The position numbers and the translations under genes are program-made. From Candidatus Nomurabacteria bacterium GW2011_GWF2_43_8 (GTDB lineage: Bacteria; Patescibacteriota; Minisyncoccia; Phycocordibacterales; UBA9973), in contig LCGX01000002.1 of the NCBI GenBank assembly GCA_001000035.1, forward strand, positions 1 through 20,819: a DNA stretch of 20,819 nt, given 5' to 3'. Of the stretch, positions 14,948-20,819 are shown piece by piece. Within the stretch, counting starts at the first letter, position 1. Every line of letters starts with the position of its first letter. The notes beneath the pieces are model-generated. The model did not search any database, was not told the DNA's origin, and saw only the letters and a list, made by a program, of their open reading frames with translations.

Positions 14948-16657
14948 GGGTTTAAAAATATGGATCAAGAAACTAGAACATGCCAAAATTGCAAAAAGGA
15001 TTTCACTATAGAGATCGAAGATTTTAATTTCTACGAAAAAATCAAAGTCCCTCCGCCGACTTTTTGTTCGGAGTGCCGGCTAATTCGCCGTCTTTGCTGG
15101 AGAAATGAACGCTCGCTATACAAACGCACCTGCAATCTATGTCACAAAAGGATAATTTCCATGTATGACAAGGATGTCTCATTTCCTGTTTATTGCCCGG
15201 AATGCTGGAAAAGCGATGCTTGGGACCCGCTCCAATATGGGCAGGATTACGATTTTACTAAGCCGTTTTTCGAGCAATGGCGGGAGTTGTTTTTGAAAGT
15301 TCCGAGGCAGTCGGCTTGGCATACCGGAAATTGCATCGACTGCGAATACGCCAATTTCATCCAGGACGTAAAAAATGTGTATCTAGCGTATTCGGTGATT
15401 TGGAAATCTGAAGATGTGTATTATTCCAGCAATACGGATATTTCCAAAAACATTATTGATTCATACAACGTCGCCCAAAGCGAGCTCATTTATGAAGGCA
15501 TCGGAAGCAGCAAAAATTACAATTGCCAATACTGCTACTGGTCTTCCAATTGCGTCGATTCCAGTTTTCTTTTGGACTGCATCAATTGCCAGCACTGTTT
15601 CGGCTGTGTCAATTTGCGGAGCAAAAATTACTGTATTTGGAACAAACAGTACAGCCCGGAAGAATATCTGAAAAAAATGAAAAGTTTAAATCTGGGCAGT
15701 TATGAATTTATTCAAAAAACCTTTCCGGAATTCTGGAATTTTTCGCTGAAGTTTCCCAGAAAATACGCAAGGGTGATCAACTGTGTTAACTCCAGCGGCG
15801 ACGAGCTCCGTAACTGCCGGAACTCGCGCTTTTCTTTCAATTGCTATGAAACAGAAAACATAAAGTACGCCTATCGTTCTCCCCGCGTAAAAAACTCCAT
15901 GGATGTTTGCCACTGCGATGCGGAATTGGCCTATGAACATGCCTTTGGCGGATCGGATAATAGCTTGAATATCAAATTTATTATTGCCGGCAAGCCTGCC
16001 CTGAGCGAGGTGGAGTATATTGATTCCTGCCAGTCGGCCGGCAACCTTTTTGGTTGTGTCGGCCTAAGATCCAAGCAGTATTGTGTTCTGAATAAACAAT
16101 ATACAAAAGAAAAATACGAAGAATTGATTTCCAAAATCAAAAAGCAGATGGATGAGATGCCCTATGTTGACAAAAAAGGAAGGGTTTATAAATATGGCGA
16201 ATTTTTTCCGTTTGAATTTTCTTCCTTCGGATATGACGAAACCATCGCTCGTGAATATTTTCCTCTTTCCAAAGACGAGGCGGTGGCTAGGGGTTATAAT
16301 TGGAAAGATAGGGTGGAAAATAAGTATGCCATTACAAAAAAGGCGGAAGAATTGCCGGATGATATTAAAAATGTCGATGATTCCATATTAAATGAGGTTA
16401 TAGAATGCGCTGTTACAAAAAAGGCGTTCAAAATAACTTCTTTTGAACTGCAGTTTTACCGGCGGATGGATATACCTCTGCCGAGGATTCACCAGGATGA
16501 AAGATATAAAAAAAGATTAGCCTTCAAGAATCCAATGCAGCTCTGGCATAGGAAATGCATGAAAGAGGAATGTACAAATGAATTTGAAACCAGTTATGCC
16601 CCCGACCGCCCGGAGATAGTTTACTGCGAGAGGTGCTATCAGCAGGAGGTGTATTAA
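14945..16657 (+). CDS. Multi-cysteine double zinc-ribbon protein with duplicated core, function unknown
   Basis: Up to 570 residues (565 if translation starts at ATG 14960, which avoids the leader hairpin). The N-terminal module has CxxC pairs at 13/16, 41/44, 63/66 and 84/87, typical of two zinc ribbons. A Cys/Asn/Ser/Tyr-rich core (about 130-400) contains a duplication: 212-245 (FGCVNLRSKNYCIWNKQY) and 361-395 (FGCVGLRSKQYCVLNKQY), extendable upstream as 167-221 versus 315-371. The C-terminal module (about 488-570) again has FY-x8-P, C538/C543 and YCERC 561-564, aligning with the N-terminal module but with the 41/44 Cys pair replaced by His516 and Glu519. No signal peptide, TM or catalytic motif is seen. 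I recall similar unnamed proteins in CPR genomes. A zinc-stabilised scaffold or nucleic-acid-binding role is only a guess. Confidence 0.75.
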   Translation: MGFKNMDQETRTCQNCKKDFTIEIEDFNFYEKIKVPPPTFCSECRLIRRLCWRNERSLYKRTCNLCHKRIISMYDKDVSFPVYCPECWKSDAWDPLQYGQDYDFTKPFFEQWRELFLKVPRQSAWHTGNCIDCEYANFIQDVKNVYLAYSVIWKSEDVYYSSNTDISKNIIDSYNVAQSELIYEGIGSSKNYNCQYCYWSSNCVDSSFLLDCINCQHCFGCVNLRSKNYCIWNKQYSPEEYLKKMKSLNLGSYEFIQKTFPEFWNFSLKFPRKYARVINCVNSSGDELRNCRNSRFSFNCYETENIKYAYRSPRVKNSMDVCHCDAELAYEHAFGGSDNSLNIKFIIAGKPALSEVEYIDSCQSAGNLFGCVGLRSKQYCVLNKQYTKEKYEELISKIKKQMDEMPYVDKKGRVYKYGEFFPFEFSSFGYDETIAREYFPLSKDEAVARGYNWKDRVENKYAITKKAEELPDDIKNVDDSILNEVIECAVTKKAFKITSFELQFYRRMDIPLPRIHQDERYKKRLAFKNPMQLWHRKCMKEECTNEFETSYAPDRPEIVYCERCYQQEVY

Positions 16658-16677
16658 TATTTTTTGTACATTAGATT

Positions 16678-16709
16678 CTTAAGATTTCCGCATATGCAGA
16701 AATTATAAG
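16678..16709. other. Imperfect 32-nt palindrome between convergent genes
   Basis: The 78-nt gap between the zinc-ribbon gene and fmt (tail to tail) holds an imperfect palindrome: CTTA, ATTTC and central GCATATGC arms mirrored as GAAAT and TAAG, with three mismatched position pairs. It lacks a clear T-run on either side, so it is at best an atypical bidirectional terminator; it could also be a protein-binding site. Nothing else is seen in this gap. Confidence 0.35.
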
Positions 16710-16735
16710 AGGGGCAGATAATAAGGTTATGTATT

Positions 16736-17644
16736 TTATTTTATTAATTTTTCCCAGTTTATTTCACGTTTTCCTTCAGGAATTACTTTTTTAAGGACGA
16801 ATTGGCCATTGTCAAGAATAGCATCAGTGATTATTATTCTCTTGCCGTTTCTAAAGAAAAAAGTTCTCGGCCACTCGGCGTAAGCTCGGAATTTGTTGTA
16901 ATTTTTTACCGGGTCATCGTCTAAATCTATCAGCCCGTCTTCTTTTTTTATTTTTTTGCAGAATGTCGCCTGCGATTCATCTTGTTCTTCTCCCCCTGCG
17001 AAGGGGAAGTGGCCGGAGACCGAGGGGGTCTTTAGGATTTTTACCAAAAGCTCCCCGCCGATTTTTATCAGGCGCCCCCGCAAATCCGGCGCTTTTTCAT
17101 TAGAAAATATTTCCACTTTTTCTTGGGCTAGAATAGGCCCGGAATCCATTTTATATGCCATTTTTTGGATAGTGACGCCAGTTTCCGTCTCGCCGTTTAA
17201 AATGGCGGATTCTACCGGCGAAGCACCGCGATATTTCGGGAGCAAGGAATAATGGATGTTGATAGAACCCAATTTCGGCATATTTAAAATACTTTCCGGC
17301 AGAATTTTTCCATAAGCGACAATAACAAAAAGGTCAAATTGGAAATTATTTTGTTCACCACGCGTATTCGCCTGTTGGCGAATCGCTTTGCTCGGCTCGC
17401 CAGCCTGTGCAGAGGTTCTCAAAACAATTTCCAATTTTCCCAATGTTTCCGGCTGAATGTAAGGAATACCGTTTTCCTCCGCCCAAACTTTTACCGGCGG
17501 AGGAGTTACAAGCATTTTGCGTCCCTGGGGCTTGTCCGGTGAGGTCACAATAAGCGACGGGGTAAAGCCACTTCGCTTTAAGATTTCTAGCGTTTCCGAA
17601 GCGACTTCCGGAGTTCCAAAAAATACAAAATTAAGCTTGGACAT
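16736..17644 (-). CDS. fmt: Methionyl-tRNA formyltransferase with an in-frame insert
   Basis: A 302-residue enzyme that formylates Met-tRNAfMet with 10-formyl-THF. It starts FVFFGTPEVASETLEIL; the catalytic Asn129 and His131 lie in INIHYSLLPKYRGASPV and Asp167 in KMDSGP. The C-terminal domain has ATFCKKIKKEDGLID and is short. Between the QPETL region and the catalytic-domain strand DLFVIVAYGK (residues about 72-101) there is an extra, unusual segment, LRTSAQAGEPSKAIRQQ, about 20 residues longer than in E. coli Fmt as I recall it. It corresponds to an inverted-repeat-bounded DNA element. A second palindromic segment codes residues about 206-221. Catalytic residues are intact, so the gene is probably functional. 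Its start overlaps the end of def by 14 nt. Confidence 0.92.
   Translation of the reverse strand: MSKLNFVFFGTPEVASETLEILKRSGFTPSLIVTSPDKPQGRKMLVTPPPVKVWAEENGIPYIQPETLGKLEIVLRTSAQAGEPSKAIRQQANTRGEQNNFQFDLFVIVAYGKILPESILNMPKLGSINIHYSLLPKYRGASPVESAILNGETETGVTIQKMAYKMDSGPILAQEKVEIFSNEKAPDLRGRLIKIGGELLVKILKTPSVSGHFPFAGGEEQDESQATFCKKIKKEDGLIDLDDDPVKNYNKFRAYAEWPRTFFFRNGKRIIITDAILDNGQFVLKKVIPEGKREINWEKLIK
16992..17028. repeat. GC-rich palindromic segment within fmt
   Basis: CCCCCT (16992-16997) mirrors AGGGGG (17023-17028). Inside is a tight hairpin of CCCCT, GCGA loop and AGGGG (16993-17006). It codes the PSVSGHFPFAGGE segment of Fmt in frame and its composition differs sharply from the surrounding gene. 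It resembles short dispersed palindromic elements I recall from CPR genomes. The length of the linker here is close to normal, so it would have replaced rather than extended it. Confidence 0.5.
17338..17435. mobile_element. 98-bp inverted-repeat-bounded element inserted in frame in fmt
   Basis: ATTGGAAATTATTTTG (17338-17353) and CAAAACAATTTCCAAT (17420-17435) are inverted repeats matching at 15 of 16 positions. The 66 bp between them (exactly 22 codons) include an inner hairpin ATTCGCC-TGTT-GGCGAAT (17366-17383). The insert codes an extra segment of Fmt without breaking the frame. Structure and size fit a miniature or palindromic non-autonomous element, comparable in behaviour to Rickettsia palindromic elements, though no similarity to those is claimed. 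No target duplication could be recognised. Confidence 0.55.
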
Positions 17645-18203
17645 TTTGGGGCAATTCTTCTCTTATATCCTTGGCGTGATCGATGAAGAGCACTCCCTTT
17701 AAGTGGTCGGTTTCGTGCTGGAAAATCTGCGCCAGAAGTCCGGAAGCGCCTCTTTGAAACTTTTTGCCGTTTTCGTCATAAGCCGTGATTGTCGCTTTTT
17801 TGGACCGGAAAGTCTGGCCGTAAAACCATCGGACAGAAAGACATCCTTCCGGTAGCCATTCTTTCTGCTTGGAAAGTTTGGAAATTTTTGGGTTGATGAA
17901 AACTAAATCTTTCAACTTTTTATTTACCTTTTTTATATCATCGACAGCTCTTTCTCCTGAGAGTTTTTCACTTCTATTTGTAATAAAATCTTCCGAAAAT
18001 ATTTTTTCCGAGACGATGAAAATCGACAGGGGATATCCTATCTGCGGGGCGGCTAGAGCCACGCCGTCGTCTTGGCTTTTCAAGGCGGAAGACATTTCTC
18101 TCAATATTTTTTTGATTTTAGGGGATGCGATTTCTTTTGTCGGTATTTCTCTTGCGCTTTGGCGTAGGATTTTGTTGTTTTTTTGGACTATTTCTTTCAT
18201 CAT
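17631..18203 (-). CDS. def: Peptide deformylase
   Basis: A 190-residue metalloprotease that removes the N-formyl group from nascent proteins. All three motifs are present: motif 1 GVALAAPQIG (47-56; the second G of GxGLAAxQ is Ala here), motif 2 EGCLSV with metal ligand Cys121, and motif 3 QHETDHLKG with His163, catalytic Glu164 and His167. Two Met codons start the gene (18203 and 18200); MKEIVQ from the second is equally plausible. An unusual charged stretch (about 70-98) sits between motifs 1 and 2. It begins 3 nt after the hisS stop and overlaps fmt by 14 nt: the classic def-fmt pair for formyl-Met cycling. Confidence 0.95.
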   Translation of the reverse strand: MMKEIVQKNNKILRQSAREIPTKEIASPKIKKILREMSSALKSQDDGVALAAPQIGYPLSIFIVSEKIFSEDFITNRSEKLSGERAVDDIKKVNKKLKDLVFINPKISKLSKQKEWLPEGCLSVRWFYGQTFRSKKATITAYDENGKKFQRGASGLLAQIFQHETDHLKGVLFIDHAKDIREELPQNVQA

Positions 18204-18206
18204 TTT

Positions 18207-19514
18207 TTACTTGAGCTCTTTTAAGTATTCCAGAAGCTTGTTTAGTTTTACGGTGTCTTGGGACCGGTTGGACATATCCCGCACAATGACGGAATTTTCC
18301 AGCGCTTCCTTCACTCCGAAGATTATAGCGTAAGGAATGGCGAGCTTTTCAGCAATCGCCAACTGTGAGCCCAAGCTGTCTTTGGAGAGCGACTGGGCAA
18401 TGGGAACGTGCGCCTTGCGCAGTATTTCTATTATGTTCAGGCTTTTTAGTTTAGCTTCGGAGCCAAGCTGGATGAAATAAATTTTCGGCTTTTTCAATGT
18501 GCGGGGCGAAAGCTTTTTATACCATTTTGCTTCCACTATTCTGTCTGCTCCCATTGAGAATCCCACAGCCGGAACGTCTTTTTTCCCTCCGAGCTCCCGC
18601 GCCAGATAGTCATAGCGCCCGCCGCCGCCTATTTGCATTGGCATACTTCCTTCCTCCGAGCTCTCAGTGTAAACTTCAAAGACGGTGCGGGTGTAATATG
18701 AAAGTCCTCGCACTAAATTTTTGTTCATATTGTAATTGATGCCCATTTCCTCCAGATATTCCAGCACTTCTTTGAAGTGCTTTTTACAGGCGGCGCAGAG
18801 ATACGAGACCGAATCGGGAGCGCCCTCATTTATTTCTTTGGTTTTTTCTTCTTTTGAATCTAGAATGCGGAGCGGATTTGTTTTTAGGCGCTCCCGGTCT
18901 ATGGATGGCAACTGCCCAAGATGCTTTTTGTAATAATTGGTAAGTTCTCTGATGTATCCGTTTCGGCATTCCTTGTCGCCGATCGAGTTTATGTCGACGG
19001 AAAGGTTTTCCGCTCCGGCCTCTTCCAAGATGCTCACGCCTGCTTTTATCACAAGCGCGTCCATAATACTTTTATCACTTCCCAGCACATCCAGATCAAA
19101 TTGCCAAAATTGCCTGTAGCGCCCGCGCTGGGGCTTGTCATGCCGAAAGACGGGGCCGTATTGGTAAAACATCACCGGCTGGGGCATATTCTGCATTCCG
19201 TGTTCCAGATAAGCGCGCATGAGCGGGGCGGTATGTTCGGGTCGAAGGGCCAGATGATCTCCGCCCTTGGTTTTGAGCGTGTACATTTCCTTGTCGACAA
19301 TATCCGTGCCTTCTCCGATGCTTGAAGTGAAAACCTCCTCCTGTTCCAGCATCGGGGTCTCGATGGGCTTGAAGCCGTAGTATACCGCCACTTCCTGTGC
19401 CTTCTCAAAAAACCCCTGAAAACAATAATAATCTTCGTTCATCAAATCCCTCATGCCCTTTGGAGACGCGACTTCCGCGTTTTTTGCCTTGTTCCCGTGT
19501 GTTGTTTTTTTCAT
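18207..19514 (-). CDS. hisS: Histidyl-tRNA synthetase
   Basis: A 435-residue class II aminoacyl-tRNA synthetase charging tRNAHis in the cytoplasm. Visible are SPKGMRDLM at the N-terminus, ALRPEHTAPLMRAY, motif 2 FRHDKPQRGRYRQFWQFDLD, the His-specific loop LVRGLSYYTRTVFEV, motif 3 AVGFSMGADRIVEA, and a C-terminal anticodon-binding domain from about residue 340. Length is normal (about 420-430). The family loop usually reads RGLDYY; here Asp is Ser (codon TCA). The ATG at 19514 lies 1 nt from the lepB stop, so the two are surely co-transcribed. Confidence 0.96.
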   Translation of the reverse strand: MKKTTHGNKAKNAEVASPKGMRDLMNEDYYCFQGFFEKAQEVAVYYGFKPIETPMLEQEEVFTSSIGEGTDIVDKEMYTLKTKGGDHLALRPEHTAPLMRAYLEHGMQNMPQPVMFYQYGPVFRHDKPQRGRYRQFWQFDLDVLGSDKSIMDALVIKAGVSILEEAGAENLSVDINSIGDKECRNGYIRELTNYYKKHLGQLPSIDRERLKTNPLRILDSKEEKTKEINEGAPDSVSYLCAACKKHFKEVLEYLEEMGINYNMNKNLVRGLSYYTRTVFEVYTESSEEGSMPMQIGGGGRYDYLARELGGKKDVPAVGFSMGADRIVEAKWYKKLSPRTLKKPKIYFIQLGSEAKLKSLNIIEILRKAHVPIAQSLSKDSLGSQLAIAEKLAIPYAIIFGVKEALENSVIVRDMSNRSQDTVKLNKLLEYLKELK

Positions 19515-19515
19515 A

Positions 19516-20103
19516 TTATTCTGTTTGTTTATAATTACCGGGCAATATGTCTATTTTATCTATTGGCAGCAGGCGCAAGAACGCCCTCCCCTGAAGAAGA
19601 TTTTTTTTTACTGCTCCCCAATATCTCGAATCGGAGCTGGCGCTTCGGTTGTCGCCCATTACGAAATATTCGTCGCTTTTCAGTTCAAAATGCGTATCCT
19701 TATTATTGGCGGGGTTTTTTACGAAAGGCTGTTCCAATTTAAAGCCCTGCTTATTCTCTTTATTGGTTATCACTACTTCATTGCCTTTTATGTCTACAGT
19801 TTCGTTCGGTAGGCCTATAATTCTCTTTATGAAGAATTTTGTCGGGTCGCCCGGGAATCGGAAGATTACCACATCGCCCCTCTGGGGACTCCCCAATTCA
19901 TAAGATATTTTATCGATGATTAAGTAGTCGCCGTTTTCAAATGTCGGTACCATGGAACTTCCCGAGACGATAAACGGTTCGGCGACCAAGATGCGGATTG
20001 GGATGACAATGACGAGTGCTATGAGCGCGAAGCGCACAAGCTCCCAGAACGACTGTCCCCTCGTTTTTTCTTGTGCTTTTTCTTCATGTTTTTCTTGTTC
20101 CAT
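19516..20103 (-). CDS. lepB: Signal peptidase I
   Basis: A 195-residue membrane serine protease that cleaves signal peptides from exported proteins. A single TM (about 22-40) leads into SGSSMVPTF, with catalytic Ser50, then RGDVVIFRF and FIKRIIGLP with catalytic Lys93, and box E GDNRSASSDSRYWG (150-163). The length and single TM fit the Gram-positive SipS type. The frame is open upstream to 20316, but that extension has no family resemblance and would cover the divergent pth promoter; the ATG at 20103 gives the expected short charged N-terminus and follows a -10-like box by 6 nt. It heads the lepB-hisS-def-fmt operon. Confidence 0.94.
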   Translation of the reverse strand: MEQEKHEEKAQEKTRGQSFWELVRFALIALVIVIPIRILVAEPFIVSGSSMVPTFENGDYLIIDKISYELGSPQRGDVVIFRFPGDPTKFFIKRIIGLPNETVDIKGNEVVITNKENKQGFKLEQPFVKNPANNKDTHFELKSDEYFVMGDNRSASSDSRYWGAVKKNLLQGRAFLRLLPIDKIDILPGNYKQTE

Positions 20104-20109
20104 CACTAT

Positions 20110-20115
20110 AATATA
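20110..20115 (-). promoter_or_regulatory. -10-like box for the lepB operon, leaderless spacing
   Basis: On the minus strand TATATT (20115 to 20110, 5/6) ends exactly 6 nt before the lepB ATG at 20103. An overlapping TATTAT sits 2 nt closer. No good -35 is seen at 17 nt, and no Shine-Dalgarno site precedes the ATG. Confidence 0.4.
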
Positions 20116-20128
20116 GCATAAAAAATTC

Positions 20129-20158
20129 TTGACATTATGCTCTAATTTGTTTTGTAAT
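20129..20158 (+). promoter_or_regulatory. Sigma70-type promoter of pth
   Basis: A perfect TTGACA (20129-20134), an 18-nt spacer and TGTAAT (20153-20158, 5/6) lie in the 85-nt gap between lepB and pth, reading toward pth. Transcription would start near 20165, giving a leader of about 24-33 nt. A second -10-like TATTAT (20185-20190) lies 7 nt before the internal ATG at 20198, so a leaderless start is an alternative. Confidence 0.6.
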
Positions 20159-20188
20159 GCGGTGGGTAAAGTTAAGTTATATGCTATT

Positions 20189-20788
20189 ATGAAAGATATG
20201 AAATTAGTGGTGGGGCTCGGAAATCCTGGGAAGGAATATGAAAACACGCGGCATAATGCCGGTTGGATTGTGCTTGATTTTATTTTGGGTAAAAAAGTTG
20301 AATGGAAGGAAAGCAATGGATCTAAGTTGCTTTATTATAAAGATTCTATCGGAGGAAAACCTGTTGAATATATCAAACCTACGACATTTATGAATAACTC
20401 CGGAGTTGCCGTTCTTTATGTGAAAGATAAGCATAAATCAGATTTAAAAGATAAAGATATTGTGGTTATTTATGATGACATTGATTTGCCGTTGGGAAAA
20501 ATGAAGATTTCTTTTGATAAAAGTTCCGGAGGGCACAACGGGCTGGAATCAATAATTAAAAAATTAAAGTCAAAAGAGTTTGTGAGGATAAGAATAGGCA
20601 CAGCGCCCGCGACGCCGTCGGGGAAGATAAGAAAGCCAGCCGGGGAAAAAGCCGTGCTCAATTTCTTGCTCGGCGAATTCAAAAAGTCGGAACTCGAGAC
20701 CATAAAAAAACTTGGCAAGAAAGTTGCCGAAGCGGTGGAAATGATTTTTACCGAAGGCAAAGAAAAAGCGATGAGTTTGTATAATTAA
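20189..20788 (+). CDS. pth: Peptidyl-tRNA hydrolase
   Basis: A 199-residue enzyme that frees tRNA from prematurely released peptidyl-tRNA. It opens KLVVGLGNPGKEYENTRHNAGW, with the conserved Asn of GLGNPG and catalytic His (residue 22 from this start, 19 from ATG 20198). It continues with KPTTFMNNSG, YDDIDLPLGK (catalytic-site Asp) and GGHNGLESI, all in canonical order. Two starts are possible: ATG 20189 (adds MKD) or 20198 (starts MKLVVGLG, closest to the family). It is transcribed divergently from the lepB operon, continuing the local theme of translation maintenance. Confidence 0.95.
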   Translation: MKDMKLVVGLGNPGKEYENTRHNAGWIVLDFILGKKVEWKESNGSKLLYYKDSIGGKPVEYIKPTTFMNNSGVAVLYVKDKHKSDLKDKDIVVIYDDIDLPLGKMKISFDKSSGGHNGLESIIKKLKSKEFVRIRIGTAPATPSGKIRKPAGEKAVLNFLLGEFKKSELETIKKLGKKVAEAVEMIFTEGKEKAMSLYN

Positions 20789-20819
20789 ATCTCCTTTACC
20801 GCTTCGATGATGATGCTTT
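20785..20819 (-). CDS. Possible 3' end of a minus-strand gene, cut by window edge
   Basis: On the minus strand the last 35 bases read as an open frame coding SIIIEAVKEI followed by TAA (20787-20785), overlapping the pth stop codon by 2 nt. Tail-to-tail overlaps of this kind are common in compact genomes, and the residues look protein-like. The stretch is far too short to identify, and chance is a real possibility. Confidence 0.3.
   Translation of the reverse strand, partial: SIIIEAVKEI

Noticed and set aside
15985..16020. The phrase KPALSEVE in the zinc-ribbon protein, whose DNA (GCCTGCCCTGAGCGAGGTGG) resembles a dispersed repeat I recall from many genomes, suggesting another in-frame insertion.
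   Set aside because: Alignment with the other internal repeat shows almost no length increase (27 versus 26 residues), so an insertion is not supported; a partial replacement remains possible but unproven.
20104..20316. Upstream extension of the lepB frame to 20316.
   Set aside because: The extra 71 residues match nothing in signal peptidases, overlap pth in antisense and would cover the divergent promoter; the ATG at 20103 fits the family.
1..20819. CRISPR arrays, insertion sequences, toxin-antitoxin pairs or phage genes.
   Set aside because: No regularly spaced direct repeats, transposase, integrase, nuclease or toxin motifs were found in any plausible reading frame.

Overview
The window reads as a compact bacterial genome, most likely a member of the Candidate Phyla Radiation (Patescibacteria, Parcubacteria-like). 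This rests on several things: spacings of 1-20 nt or overlaps between most genes; short versions of housekeeping proteins; a multi-cysteine zinc-ribbon protein that I recall from CPR genomes; archaeal-type and GH57 sugar enzymes; and large Ser/Thr-rich surface proteins. TGA is used as a stop (for example the DedA and HPF genes), so there is no sign of UGA recoding. The lineage is inference; no rRNA or complete marker set is present.

Layout. 1-4.9 kb is an envelope region: a CAP-domain protein cut by the left edge, a membrane histidine kinase, and an 886-residue surface protein with IPT/TIG domains. 4.9-7.3 kb holds a possible tiny basic protein with its own promoter, an MFS transporter, a SIMPL-domain protein and an MscL channel with a zinc-ribbon tail. 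7.3-13.9 kb is a tightly packed sugar and alpha-glucan cluster: phosphomannomutase-like HAD enzyme, small cytidylyltransferase, cupin glucose-6-phosphate isomerase, glycogen synthase, GH57 enzyme and alpha-glucan phosphorylase. 13.9-16.7 kb has a DedA membrane protein, a ribosome-hibernation factor and the large zinc-ribbon protein. 16.7-20.1 kb, on the minus strand, is a translation and secretion operon transcribed lepB-hisS-def-fmt. Peptidyl-tRNA hydrolase runs divergently from lepB, and the last 31 bases may hold the 3' end of another minus-strand gene.

How the genes work together. The isomerase, synthase, GH57 enzyme and phosphorylase could make and degrade an alpha-glucan reserve from fructose-6-phosphate and return glucose-1-phosphate; no GlgC and no GH13 branching enzyme is visible here. 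The def, fmt, hisS and pth genes serve translation (formylation, deformylation, tRNA charging, peptidyl-tRNA recycling), and lepB processes exported proteins such as the surface proteins at the left end.

Four things stand out. (1) Several genes have a TATAAT-like -10 box ending exactly 6-7 nt before the start codon, which predicts leaderless mRNAs. (2) The zinc-ribbon protein has homologous zinc modules at both ends and a duplicated Cys-rich middle. (3) fmt carries an in-frame insert bounded by 16-bp inverted repeats, plus a second palindromic segment. (4) The alpha-glucan cluster is built from alternative enzyme families. No tRNA, rRNA, CRISPR array, insertion sequence or gene-free stretch above 300 bases was found.
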